Shown one piece after another: positions 53,206 to 60,564 of a stretch of 60,564 bases of DNA; the first letter of the stretch is position 1, and the number at the start of each line of letters is the position of its first letter. Position numbers and translations under genes: made by a program. A model generated the notes under the pieces. It was not told the DNA's origin. It ran no database searches and saw nothing but the letters and a program-made list of their open reading frames with translations. Source of the DNA: an uncultured Flavobacteriales bacterium (GTDB lineage: Bacteria > Bacteroidota > Bacteroidia > Flavobacteriales_D > Sanyastnellaceae); the NCBI GenBank assembly GCA_938084585.1, contig CALKFF010000017.1:1-60564 (forward strand), written 5' to 3'.

Positions 53206-54432
53206 ATGGACTCGTTGTCGCAAATTGTGTTGGGAGCCGCCGTCGGCGAAGTGGTGTTGGGCAAACGTCTGGGCAACCGGGCCATGGTTTGGGGAGCGGT
53301 GGCTGGCACCCTGCCGGACATGGACGTGCTCGGCCAGTACTTTCTGAATGAACTCGACAATTTGGCCTTCCACAGGGGCATCAGCCATTCGCTGTTGGCC
53401 AGCGTGCTTGGATCTCTTGTGTTCGGATGGGCCACACACCAGCTTTACCAAAGTCGCCACCACGCCACCGTCGCCATGGCTGCAAAGGCCTTTGCTGTGG
53501 TCGTGGTCGGATTCGTGGTCAACTTCCTCACGCAAATCTTGTCGCCTGGTGGATGGCTGCCACTCGCCTTGTACACCCCCTTGGCGGCTTGGCTCTGGTG
53601 GAGGCACGGCCAACGGCGCTACTTCAGCGGTCAATGGAAACGGCCAGACGCCGATTTGAAAGGGTGGGTGCTCCTGTTCTTTTGGGGGTTCTTGACCCAC
53701 ATCGTGCTGGACTGTTTCACCACCTACGGCACCCAAGTCTTCGCCCCCATCAGCGACCAGCGCGTGGCGTGGGGCACCATTGCCGTGGCCGACCCTTTGT
53801 ACACCGCCCCGTTTCTGATTTGTCTGCTCGTGGCGGCGCGTTTTGCGCGCCACGACCGCCGACGAGGACGATGGAACGCCGCCGGGCTGGGGTTGAGCTC
53901 CCTGTACATGGCGTTCACGGTGGTGAACCACAGCCATGTGTCCCAAACCATGGAATCCGCACTGGCAGAACAAGGCATCTCGCACGAAGCCTGTTTCATC
54001 ACCCCCACCATTTTCAACAACGTGCTTTGGAACGCCGTGGTCGACCGCGGCGACGTGTTCCTCTTGGCACAATACAGTGTGTTCGACGAAGTCCCTGTGA
54101 CCTTCCACCCCATTTCGAAGGGGCACGACCTGTTGCACAACCTCGACACGGACGAGACCTTGAAAGTGCTTCGCTGGTTCAGCGCAGGCTTCTTCAACGC
54201 GGTGCAGCGTGAAGACGGCACCCTCCAGCTGAACGACCTGCGGTTTGGGACGTTCTCTGGCCAAGCCACAAGCCCCGACGACTACATTTTTCGGTTCAAA
54301 TTGACCGACCTCGGACCCGATGCAGACTACGGATTTGAGCGGGCCCAGGGCGGCCCGCCCAACAACACGGCCGAGGACATGATGCGTGCGCTGTGGAAAC
54401 GTGGAAAGGGCCTCTCCGCCGCGTCGAAGTGA
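53206..54432 (+). CDS. YdjM-like membrane-bound metal-dependent hydrolase
   Basis: This is a 408-residue protein. The N-terminal two thirds have about five membrane segments with the family's histidine/aspartate positions: MDSLSQIVLGAAVGE, GTLPDMDVLG, HRGISHSLLASVLGS, and FLTHIVLDCFTTYGTQVFAP. The C-terminal third is soluble and beta-rich. The family is annotated as membrane-bound metal-dependent hydrolase (LexA-regulated YdjM); its substrate is unknown. The intergenic region with the divergent receptor gene is only 34 bp, so the two promoters overlap. Confidence 0.88.
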   Translation: MDSLSQIVLGAAVGEVVLGKRLGNRAMVWGAVAGTLPDMDVLGQYFLNELDNLAFHRGISHSLLASVLGSLVFGWATHQLYQSRHHATVAMAAKAFAVVVVGFVVNFLTQILSPGGWLPLALYTPLAAWLWWRHGQRRYFSGQWKRPDADLKGWVLLFFWGFLTHIVLDCFTTYGTQVFAPISDQRVAWGTIAVADPLYTAPFLICLLVAARFARHDRRRGRWNAAGLGLSSLYMAFTVVNHSHVSQTMESALAEQGISHEACFITPTIFNNVLWNAVVDRGDVFLLAQYSVFDEVPVTFHPISKGHDLLHNLDTDETLKVLRWFSAGFFNAVQREDGTLQLNDLRFGTFSGQATSPDDYIFRFKLTDLGPDADYGFERAQGGPPNNTAEDMMRALWKRGKGLSAASK

Positions 54433-54435
54433 CTC

Positions 54436-54463
54436 TTGGGCAGGGGGGGGTGGTCTATCTTCA
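54436..54463 (+). promoter_or_regulatory. Promoter with G8 spacer tract for the outer-membrane barrel gene
   Basis: TTG (54436-54438), then a spacer that contains eight consecutive G (54443-54450), then TATCTTCA (54456-54463), then 4 nt and the ATG at 54468. The TTG-to-TA spacing is 17 nt now. Confidence 0.5.
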
Positions 54464-54467
54464 AGGC

Positions 54468-55739
54468 ATGATGACACGTTTCGTGCTGCTTTTGGTTGGT
54501 TCGCTGACCGCTTTTGTCGCCAAGTCGCAAGACTGGGACCGCAGGCACGCCTTTGCCAAATCGTACTGCGGCCTGAGCCTGATTGGCGCGCCTGCCATGG
54601 CAGAGGGCTTGCTTGTGGACGAGGACGTTGTGATGCCGTTTGGAAGGAGTGCCTTCCTTTCCCCCGCTGTGAACATCGGAGCCACGCACTTTTGGGGGCA
54701 CGCCGATTTTTACGTGTCCATCAACACCGTTCCCATCAAACTGGGGGACGACGCCGTGAAGAATTCCATCCACATGGGGACGTTCACCGGCTTGCGAGTC
54801 TATCCGTGGGCGGTGGGCGAAGGCCAAGGGGTGAAGCCCTACCTGGGCTACAAATTCTCCCCGTGGCGCTACCGCCAAGGCGACACGCCTGAATTGTCGT
54901 ACAAGACGACGCGGATCAAAGGCATGGTGGATGCGGGACTCGGATTGGCCACCTCATGGGGCTACTTCACGCTCGAGGGCACCAAGCTCCTCAACCCCGA
55001 TTTCGAGGTGAACCTGACGACCGCAGGCGGGCCGACGCCCGACCGTTGGCCAGGATGGACTGTGGGCATGGGCCTGAACATTTCCCTGGAAACCACTTCC
55101 GTCGCGTCGAACCCCGTGAACAAGCAGCTCAACCAGGAACTGCGCGAGCACAACAAGCAAGGGTTGTTCCTGGCGGCGGGGCCCAGCTCCGCATTTCCCG
55201 TGGTGGGCTCTGAAGGGGCGGCTGACGCCTACCCTTACCTCGACGACTTGTCGTTTCCGACCATCTTCCCGGATGTGGCACTGGGCTACCACTTCACCAA
55301 AACCGACGCGTTGGTGGCGGTGTCCCGACGTCGCATGGTTCAGCGACGAAGCGCGTACAACCGCGCCCTGAACATCGACCGCCAAAGCACCGTCTTGGAG
55401 ACCTACAAGTTCGTGGGAGACTACCACGGATTCGTGCCTTACGTCGGCGTCGGTGTAGGCGTGGAGCGCATGGACCTCGAAGAGCGTGAAGGGGACGTCG
55501 TCGTGTCGGAAGGGTCCTACGAAGAAATGCCATGGTACTTCGTGTTTGGCTGGGACATCCGCCCGAGCGAACGTGGCGACTGGTGGGTGCTCCGGACCAA
55601 TTTGCGCATACCACCTCAACTTGAATTGGACCACGACGACCACACATGGAGCTTGCAACACCTTGAGTTCAACTTCATTCAGCTCGTGGTCTATCCGCAA
55701 CGCTGGACGCGCGCGAGGGACCTCGCCAAGGCAGGGTAA
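54468..55739 (+). CDS. Outer-membrane beta-barrel protein of unknown family
   Basis: This is a 423-residue protein with a signal peptide (1-20, ending FVAKSQ) and repeated amphipathic strands (FYVSINTVPIKLG, GLRVYPWAVGEG, PYLGYKFSPWRY, LGYHFTKTDALVAVSRR, FVPYVGVGVGVERMDL), ending with FNFIQLVVYPQRW. The layout suggests a barrel of 14 or more strands. I do not recognise the family. TATCTTCA lies 4 nt before the ATG, and an eight-G run is in the spacer upstream of it, so its expression may vary. The AlkB-like gene follows after 25 bp with its own -7 box. Confidence 0.72.
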   Translation: MMTRFVLLLVGSLTAFVAKSQDWDRRHAFAKSYCGLSLIGAPAMAEGLLVDEDVVMPFGRSAFLSPAVNIGATHFWGHADFYVSINTVPIKLGDDAVKNSIHMGTFTGLRVYPWAVGEGQGVKPYLGYKFSPWRYRQGDTPELSYKTTRIKGMVDAGLGLATSWGYFTLEGTKLLNPDFEVNLTTAGGPTPDRWPGWTVGMGLNISLETTSVASNPVNKQLNQELREHNKQGLFLAAGPSSAFPVVGSEGAADAYPYLDDLSFPTIFPDVALGYHFTKTDALVAVSRRRMVQRRSAYNRALNIDRQSTVLETYKFVGDYHGFVPYVGVGVGVERMDLEEREGDVVVSEGSYEEMPWYFVFGWDIRPSERGDWWVLRTNLRIPPQLELDHDDHTWSLQHLEFNFIQLVVYPQRWTRARDLAKAG

Positions 55740-55752
55740 CCCCGACCTCCCC

Positions 55753-55760
55753 TACCTTGA
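55753..55760 (+). promoter_or_regulatory. -7 box TACCTTGA for the AlkB-like gene
   Basis: The box is 4 nt (AGCC) upstream of the ATG at 55765 and lies just after the stop of the barrel gene. Confidence 0.55.
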
Positions 55761-55764
55761 AGCC

Positions 55765-56826
55765 ATGAAATGGCGTTTTTTGAAGTACGCGGCGGGCTTC
55801 ACCATCCCCGCTGTCGTGGCCCTGTCGTTCACGGCGGACGGGGCTTGGACCTGGATTGCAATTGCATACGGATTCGGTGTGCTGCCTGCCCTCGAGCTGG
55901 TTTTGCCTTCCTCCAAGCGAAACCTCAACGAGGCTGAATTGGAAGTGGTCAAAGAGGACCGGGCCTACGACATGCTCCTGTGGTCCATGGTGCTCATCCA
56001 GTACGCGTTGTTGGCGTGGTTCCTGATGGACTTGACCGGCGGCGCCAGGGAAATGTGGTCGCTGGAGTGGTGGGGCTTTGTGCTGGCCATGGGGTTCTCG
56101 TGCAGCATTTTGGGCATCAACGTGGCCCACGAATTGGGACACCGCCCTGAGCGGCACAACCAACTGCTCTCCCAGGCCTTGCTCACCACCTCCCTGTACA
56201 CGCACTTCTTCATCGAGCACAACCAAGGCCACCACCGGAACGTGGCCACCAAAGAGGACCCCGGGACAGCCCGACGCAACGAATGGCTTCAGGTGTTTTG
56301 GTTCCGAGCGGTGTTTGTCGCGTGGTGGTCCGCTTGGAAGATTGAAGCCAAAAACATGCGCCGCAAAGGCCTCTCCCCATGGCATCCCTCCAACGCCTTC
56401 CTCCGCCTTCAAGCCCTGCAATGGGGTTTGCTTGCGGCCGTCTGGGTCGGACTGGGCTGGCAAGTCGGCGTGGCCTGGCTCATCGCCGGGTTGTTTGGTG
56501 GCTTCTTGTTGGAAGTGGTGAACTACGTGGAGCACTACGGCCTCGAGCGCAACAAAGTCAACGAGCACCGCTACGAGCGGGTCATGCCTCACCACAGCTG
56601 GAATTCAGACCACCCCTTGGGCCGTCTCATGCTGTTTGAGCTGACGCGTCATTCAGACCACCACCACCAGCCTGCGAAGCCCTACCCAACCTTGGATTCA
56701 ATCCAAGAGGCGCCACAGCTGCCCACAGGGTATCCTGGGATGATGCTGTTGAGCCTCATTCCTCCCTTGTATTTCGCGGTGATGAACCCGAAGGTGGATG
56801 CCGTCGCCGCCCAACACGCGGCTTGA
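55765..56826 (+). CDS. AlkB-family membrane di-iron hydroxylase (alkane 1-monooxygenase-like)
   Basis: This is a 353-residue membrane protein with about six helices and the histidine boxes of AlkB: HELGHR (His122, His126), EHNQGHH (His152, His156, His157) and RHSDHHHQP near 300, plus NYVEHYGLER between them. AlkB enzymes hydroxylate the end of medium-chain alkanes or alkyl chains using a di-iron site and rubredoxin. No rubredoxin, rubredoxin reductase or alkanol dehydrogenase is nearby, so the substrate may instead be a lipid alkyl chain. The start codon lies 4 nt after TACCTTGA. A bidirectional terminator follows. Confidence 0.88.
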   Translation: MKWRFLKYAAGFTIPAVVALSFTADGAWTWIAIAYGFGVLPALELVLPSSKRNLNEAELEVVKEDRAYDMLLWSMVLIQYALLAWFLMDLTGGAREMWSLEWWGFVLAMGFSCSILGINVAHELGHRPERHNQLLSQALLTTSLYTHFFIEHNQGHHRNVATKEDPGTARRNEWLQVFWFRAVFVAWWSAWKIEAKNMRRKGLSPWHPSNAFLRLQALQWGLLAAVWVGLGWQVGVAWLIAGLFGGFLLEVVNYVEHYGLERNKVNEHRYERVMPHHSWNSDHPLGRLMLFELTRHSDHHHQPAKPYPTLDSIQEAPQLPTGYPGMMLLSLIPPLYFAVMNPKVDAVAAQHAA

Positions 56827-56851
56827 CGTTTCAGGCAGGATGCCGGCATCA

Positions 56852-56881
56852 AAAAAGGCCACCCATCGAGGTGGCCTTTTT
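56852..56881. terminator. Bidirectional terminator between the AlkB-like and repetitive-protein genes
   Basis: A perfect 12-bp stem AAAAAGGCCACC / GGTGGCCTTTTT with a 6-nt loop CATCGA. The A and T tracts give a T-run in either direction, so it ends both convergent transcripts. Confidence 0.92.
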
Positions 56882-56901
56882 CATTCCGTTCATGGTCCGG
56901 C

Positions 56902-59900
56902 TCACTCGCAGAAGTTTCCGTATTGCGGCAAGAACACCAACAAGTCGTTCACGTTGATGTGCCCGCTGCCGTCGATGTCCGCGGGGCAATCGCTGACGTT
57001 GGCGAATTCGCACGAGCCGTTGTCCATGGTCGCTTCGTCGTCGTAGTTCAAGGCCATGCTGTACATGCACCCTTCTTCTGCGTCGCACATGCCGTTGGCG
57101 TCGAGGTCGGACTCACAGTCGCCTCCGCACACCCCGACTGCGTCAAGCTGGTTGCCGTCGCAGTCGCAATCGCCATCCGGCACCATGGTGCAGCCACACT
57201 CAAACATCGCACCCGGTCCGTTGCACACGCCGCACTCGTCGACCTCGCCCATGCACTCGTCTTCCGAATCGCACACACCGTCGCCGTCCATGTCTGACTC
57301 ACAACCGCCGCCACACACGCCCAAGGCGTCGAGCATGTTGCCATCGCAGTCGCACGCCCCCATGGGAATGCCCTGGCCGCCACACACCCCACACTCGTCG
57401 GTGTACAAACAAGAGCCGTTGTCGGCGTTGCTGTCCTCGTCGTAGTTGCACGCCATGGGGTTCATGCAACCCCACACCATCGACTCACAAGAGCCGTCGT
57501 CGTGCAACGCTTGAGGGTTGAAATTCATGGCCATGTCGTTGGTGCAACCGCACTGTGGCGCTTCCGAATTGACGTCGTAGTACATGCCGGCGCCGTCAAA
57601 CTCCACCGTCACGCGGATGTCTTCACCCACCCCGTGGGTCAGAATTTGGAAGTTCAACACCCCGTGCACCGTGCCAGACGTGGTCACCTGCATGACCATC
57701 ACTTGCATGTTCTCGTCCGCCAGTCCGTTTCCGTTGTTGCTCAACACAAACCAAGACGCCCCCACGGACGTGGTCGACGCCATGGATGTGGCGCCGTCGT
57801 TCTGGAAGAACGGGGTGATCGCTTGGTTGGGGTCTTGCACCAAGGACGGATCTGCCGCGCTCGGCAAGTCGGATTCCGAAGCAGGCCCGCTCAACCCGAT
57901 GGTCGCGTAGCTGTCGTCCACCAAATCTGGGAAGACCATCAACGTCCCGGCATTCAAACCCGAGGCGTTCCACGATCCGTTCAAGCTGTTGTTCAACGCA
58001 CCCATCGGCGCATTCACGTTCATGAAGAATTCGTTGTTTCCGTACACCGCGCTCATGCGGTCGTCGGCATTCACCAAGTCGGCGTACATGCGGTACGTCG
58101 TGTGGCCAGGCGTCACCGCGGGGTAAGCCATCACGGTCATGCCGTACACGGGCTCCTCGCAAGAACAGAAATCGCAGCTGCCATCGTTTTCGGTGGCGGC
58201 CGAATCGTAGTTGCACGCACCAGGCTCCGTACAACCCTCCAGCTCGTTCACGTCACAGATGCCGTTTCCATTGGCGTCTTCGGAGCAATCTCCACCGCAC
58301 ACGCCCACCGCGTCAAGTTGATTGCCTTCGCAATCGCATTCGCCGGCAGGAATCATGCTGCATCCACACTCAAACATGGCGCCAGGGCCGTTGCACACCC
58401 CACATTCGTCCAAGTAACCCACGCAGTCGTCTGCGTCGTCGCACACGCCATCTCCGTCCATGTCGGTGGCGCAGTCGCCGCCGCACACCCCAAGGGCATC
58501 CAGCATGTTCCCGTCGCAGTCGCACGCCCCCATCGGGACGCCCTGACCGCCGCATTCGCCGCACTCGTCCACGTATTGGCACGTGCCGTTGTCCGTGTTG
58601 GCCGCATCGTCGTAGTTGCATGCCTCCTCGTCGATGCAGCCCCAAACCATGTCTTCGCACGAGCCATCGTCAAACTCGGCTGCAGGGTCGTAGTTGGCCG
58701 CTGACGCGTCCGTGCACCCGCACGCGACGTTCCCGGAGCTGCCAATGGGACCAAACGTGCCCGTCCCGTCAAACAGGAAGGACACAATCTGGTTGTCGTC
58801 GCCGCTCGACATGGGGAAGATCTGGGTGTTGATTTGGCCCATGATGTCGCCCGACGTGGTGACCTGCATCACAATCACGCGACCGTTGTGGTCTGGCAAC
58901 CCGTTGCCTGCCGTGTTCAACACGTACCACGCCGAGCCGATGAACGACGTTGCCGCGAGGCCAGTCGCCCCGTTGGTTTGGAAGAAAGGAGAGATCGGCT
59001 GGCTGGGGTCCTCTGCCAGCACCGGATCCATTGCGTCAGGAATGTCCGACGTGTGCTCAGGCTCTGTCAGGCCGATCGTGCCGAACGTGTCGTCTGCCAA
59101 TTCCGGATAGAAGTAGATGAAGAACGGGTTCAACCCGGAGGCGTTCCAAGAGCCATTCACCGAGTGGTTGTAGGCACCCATCGGAGTGTCGACCACCAAG
59201 TTGTTCATGGTGTTTCCAAACACCGCACTCAACCGGTCGTTCTCATTGACCATGTCCACATACAAACGGTAACGCGTCAGACCTTCATTCACTGCAGGAT
59301 GCGCCTCCACGGTCAAGGTGTACCCTGACAGCGCATCGTCGCAGGTGCAGTAGGTGCAACTGCCGTCGTCCTGCGTGGCTGTGGGGTGGAAGTTGCAGGC
59401 CATCATGTCCATGCAACCGAGGACCTCCTCGTCGTCGCACACCCCATTGCAGTTGGCATCCGCTTCACAGCCCCCACCGCACACGCCGAGGGCGTCCACT
59501 TGGTTGCCCTCGCAATCGCAATCGCCCAAGGGCAAGAAATCACACCCACATTGGTACACCGCGCCGGGACCGTTGCAAATGCCACATTCGTCCAAGTTTC
59601 CGAGGCAGGTGTCGACGTCGTCGCAAATGCCATCCATGTCCAAATCCAAGGTGCATTCTCCCCCGCACACGCCAACCTCGTCAAGCTGGTTGCCTTCGCA
59701 ATCGCAATCGCCCTCAGGAATGGGCTCGCATCCGCATTCGTAGATCGCACCAGGGCCGTTGCAGACGCCACAATCGTCGAGCATGCCCACGCAGTCGTCC
59801 GCGTCGTCGCACACCCCGTCACCGTCCTCATCCGCGGCGCAGTCGCCGCCACACACGCCCAAAGCGTCGAGTTGGTTGCCGTTGCAATCGCAGTCGCCTG

Positions 59901-60564
59901 CAGGGATGTCGGCGCAACCGCACTCGAAGACAGCCCCTTCACCGCCACACACGCCGCATTCGTCCAATTGGTTTCCGTTGCAATCGCAATCGCCTGCGGG
60001 CACGGGATCACATCCACATTCGTAGATGTCCCCAGGACCGTTGCACACGCCACACGCATCGATTGCACCCACGCAGTCGTCCTCGTCGTCGCACACCCCG
60101 TCGCCATCCGCGTCAGCAGCGCAGTCGCCGCCACACACGCCCAAGGCGTCAAGTTGGTTGCCGTCGCAATCGCAGTCGCCTTCAGGGATGTCCTCACAAC
60201 CGCACTCGAAGCTGTCGCCAGGTCCGTTGCACACGCCGCACGCGTCGTAGGCTCCCACGCAATCGTCCACGTCGTCACACACGCCGTCGCCATCGGCATC
60301 TGCCGCACAATCGCCGCCGCACACGCCAAGGGCATCGAGGTACAAGCAAGAACCGTCGTCCAACGTGGCTCCCTCGAAGTTGCACGCGTTCACGTCGGCG
60401 CAACCTGAGCACGACGCGTTGTCGCCGTTGCACACCCCACATTCGTCGTAGGCGCCCACGCAGTCGTCTGCGTCGTCGCATACCCCATCGCCATCTGCGT
60501 CCGCGGCGCAGTCGCCGCCACACACCCCCAAGGCGTCGTCAAACGCACAGCTGCCGTCGTCCGT
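56902..60564 (-). CDS. Repetitive calcium-binding-type secreted protein, N-terminus cut by window edge
   Basis: The reading frame is open to the right edge, so 1,220 C-terminal residues are visible. Two kinds of short repeat alternate: about ten cysteine-rich units with [10 protein letters not shown] (thrombospondin type 3-like calcium loops, followed by [27 protein letters not shown]) and about eight GC...ACNYD..A..DNGSC units. Two globular modules of about 200 residues interrupt them and are clearly related to each other. The C-terminus, [27 protein letters not shown], is a dockerin/EF-hand-like element and ends at FCE, with no classic type A sorting domain. It is probably an adhesin or matrix-type surface protein. 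A terminator lies 20 bp beyond the stop. Confidence 0.88.
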   Translation of the reverse strand, partial: TDDGSCAFDDALGVCGGDCAADADGDGVCDDADDCVGAYDECGVCNGDNASCSGCADVNACNFEGATLDDGSCLYLDALGVCGGDCAADADGDGVCDDVDDCVGAYDACGVCNGPGDSFECGCEDIPEGDCDCDGNQLDALGVCGGDCAADADGDGVCDDEDDCVGAIDACGVCNGPGDIYECGCDPVPAGDCDCNGNQLDECGVCGGEGAVFECGCADIPAGDCDCNGNQLDALGVCGGDCAADEDGDGVCDDADDCVGMLDDCGVCNGPGAIYECGCEPIPEGDCDCEGNQLDEVGVCGGECTLDLDMDGICDDVDTCLGNLDECGICNGPGAVYQCGCDFLPLGDCDCEGNQVDALGVCGGGCEADANCNGVCDDEEVLGCMDMMACNFHPTATQDDGSCTYCTCDDALSGYTLTVEAHPAVNEGLTRYRLYVDMVNENDRLSAVFGNTMNNLVVDTPMGAYNHSVNGSWNASGLNPFFIYFYPELADDTFGTIGLTEPEHTSDIPDAMDPVLAEDPSQPISPFFQTNGATGLAATSFIGSAWYVLNTAGNGLPDHNGRVIVMQVTTSGDIMGQINTQIFPMSSGDDNQIVSFLFDGTGTFGPIGSSGNVACGCTDASAANYDPAAEFDDGSCEDMVWGCIDEEACNYDDAANTDNGTCQYVDECGECGGQGVPMGACDCDGNMLDALGVCGGDCATDMDGDGVCDDADDCVGYLDECGVCNGPGAMFECGCSMIPAGECDCEGNQLDAVGVCGGDCSEDANGNGICDVNELEGCTEPGACNYDSAATENDGSCDFCSCEEPVYGMTVMAYPAVTPGHTTYRMYADLVNADDRMSAVYGNNEFFMNVNAPMGALNNSLNGSWNASGLNAGTLMVFPDLVDDSYATIGLSGPASESDLPSAADPSLVQDPNQAITPFFQNDGATSMASTTSVGASWFVLSNNGNGLADENMQVMVMQVTTSGTVHGVLNFQILTHGVGEDIRVTVEFDGAGMYYDVNSEAPQCGCTNDMAMNFNPQALHDDGSCESMVWGCMNPMACNYDEDSNADNGSCLYTDECGVCGGQGIPMGACDCDGNMLDALGVCGGGCESDMDGDGVCDSEDECMGEVDECGVCNGPGAMFECGCTMVPDGDCDCDGNQLDAVGVCGGDCESDLDANGMCDAEEGCMYSMALNYDDEATMDNGSCEFANVSDCPADIDGSGHINVNDLLVFLPQYGNFCE
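57560..59345 (-). repeat. Two copies of a ~200-residue globular module
   Basis: Module A (about 58,735-59,345) and module B (about 57,560-58,165) share a common order of motifs: a CxxCxC start, YR.Y.D.VN..DR.SAV(F/Y)GN, a [14 protein letters not shown] element, DD.(F/Y).TIGL, SPFFQ/TPFFQ.(D/N)GAT, and (V/M)(I/V)VMQVTTSG. They represent an internal duplication separated by the cysteine-rich repeats. I do not recognise the fold; a beta-sandwich is likely. Confidence 0.8.
59346..60564 (-). repeat. Cysteine-rich DxDGDG repeat tract within the repetitive surface protein
   Basis: About six consecutive units of 60-70 residues are encoded here, each with a [10 protein letters not shown]-type calcium loop, a CGVCNGPG element and a [19 protein letters not shown] element. 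The DNA copies are close but not identical, so this is an old in-frame expansion rather than a recent one. The tract continues past the window edge. Similar single units flank the second and third spacers at about 58,180-58,520 and 57,050-57,320. Confidence 0.85.

Noticed and set aside
50985-53351. Long open frame of 788 codons on the plus strand
   Set aside because: It is antisense to the SusC-like receptor, whose domains are clear. Its translation is rich in Val, Arg, His and Gln without any family motif, as expected for a shadow frame in GC-rich coding DNA.
57050-60564. Regularly spaced repeats that could suggest a CRISPR array
   Set aside because: The repeats are imperfect, in frame and encode cysteine-rich calcium-loop units of one protein; there are no equal-length unique spacers and no cas genes.

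Overview
The window is a gene-dense segment of a GC-rich Bacteroidota chromosome, most likely Flavobacteriales in the broad sense. The evidence is SprA (the type IX secretion outer-membrane channel), several secreted proteins with type A T9SS C-terminal sorting domains, a SusC-like TonB-dependent receptor paired with DUF4249, DUF6029, an isolated atpD-atpC pair, and promoters of the Bacteroidota TAnnTTTG type. I count 44 protein genes, two of them cut by the window edges. I see no tRNA, rRNA, CRISPR array, insertion sequence or prophage. The longest gap between genes is about 112 bp, and convergent genes often overlap or nearly touch.

Layout. 1-13,986: a cut secreted protein coupled to addA; an mbnP-mbnH-like pair (copper-protein partner and diheme peroxidase); murB; a TPR protein; addB; a flippase. 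13,976-22,888: DUF2147, YihY, nadC, rlmH, atpC-atpD, then ribF - LRR lipoprotein-like protein - nadR-like kinase - pnuC on the plus strand, then tonB, vanZ-like and gcvH on the minus strand. 22,943-34,285: sprA (7.6 kb), ruvA, maeB and a small T9SS cargo protein. The order maeB-ruvA-sprA-gcvH-vanZ-tonB resembles the usual sprA neighbourhood of the phylum. 34,369-41,222: a cluster of thioredoxin-fold envelope and surface proteins (TlpA-like, two tandem T9SS redoxins, an Omp28-like lipoprotein) interleaved with two outer-membrane barrels. 41,226-46,211: a BNR/VPS10-type propeller, a LEA type 2 protein and an M20 dipeptidase in one operon. 46,276-54,432: proline dehydrogenase, a FecA-like receptor, DUF4249 with a SusC-like receptor, and a YdjM-like membrane protein. 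54,468-60,564: an outer-membrane barrel, an AlkB-family membrane di-iron enzyme, and the C-terminal 1,220 residues of a very repetitive calcium-binding-type secreted protein.

Most promising points. (1) At least nine start codons lie exactly 4 nt after a TAnnTTNR -7 box, which implies widespread leaderless mRNAs and resets the start of ribF. (2) The 34-41 kb cluster looks like a surface thiol-disulfide system linked to T9SS. (3) An MbnP/MbnH-like pair occurs without methanobactin genes. (4) The two TonB-receptor promoters share a bipartite motif. (5) A G8 tract sits in the promoter spacer of an outer-membrane protein gene. All functional calls rest on sequence motifs read by eye; no database search was run.
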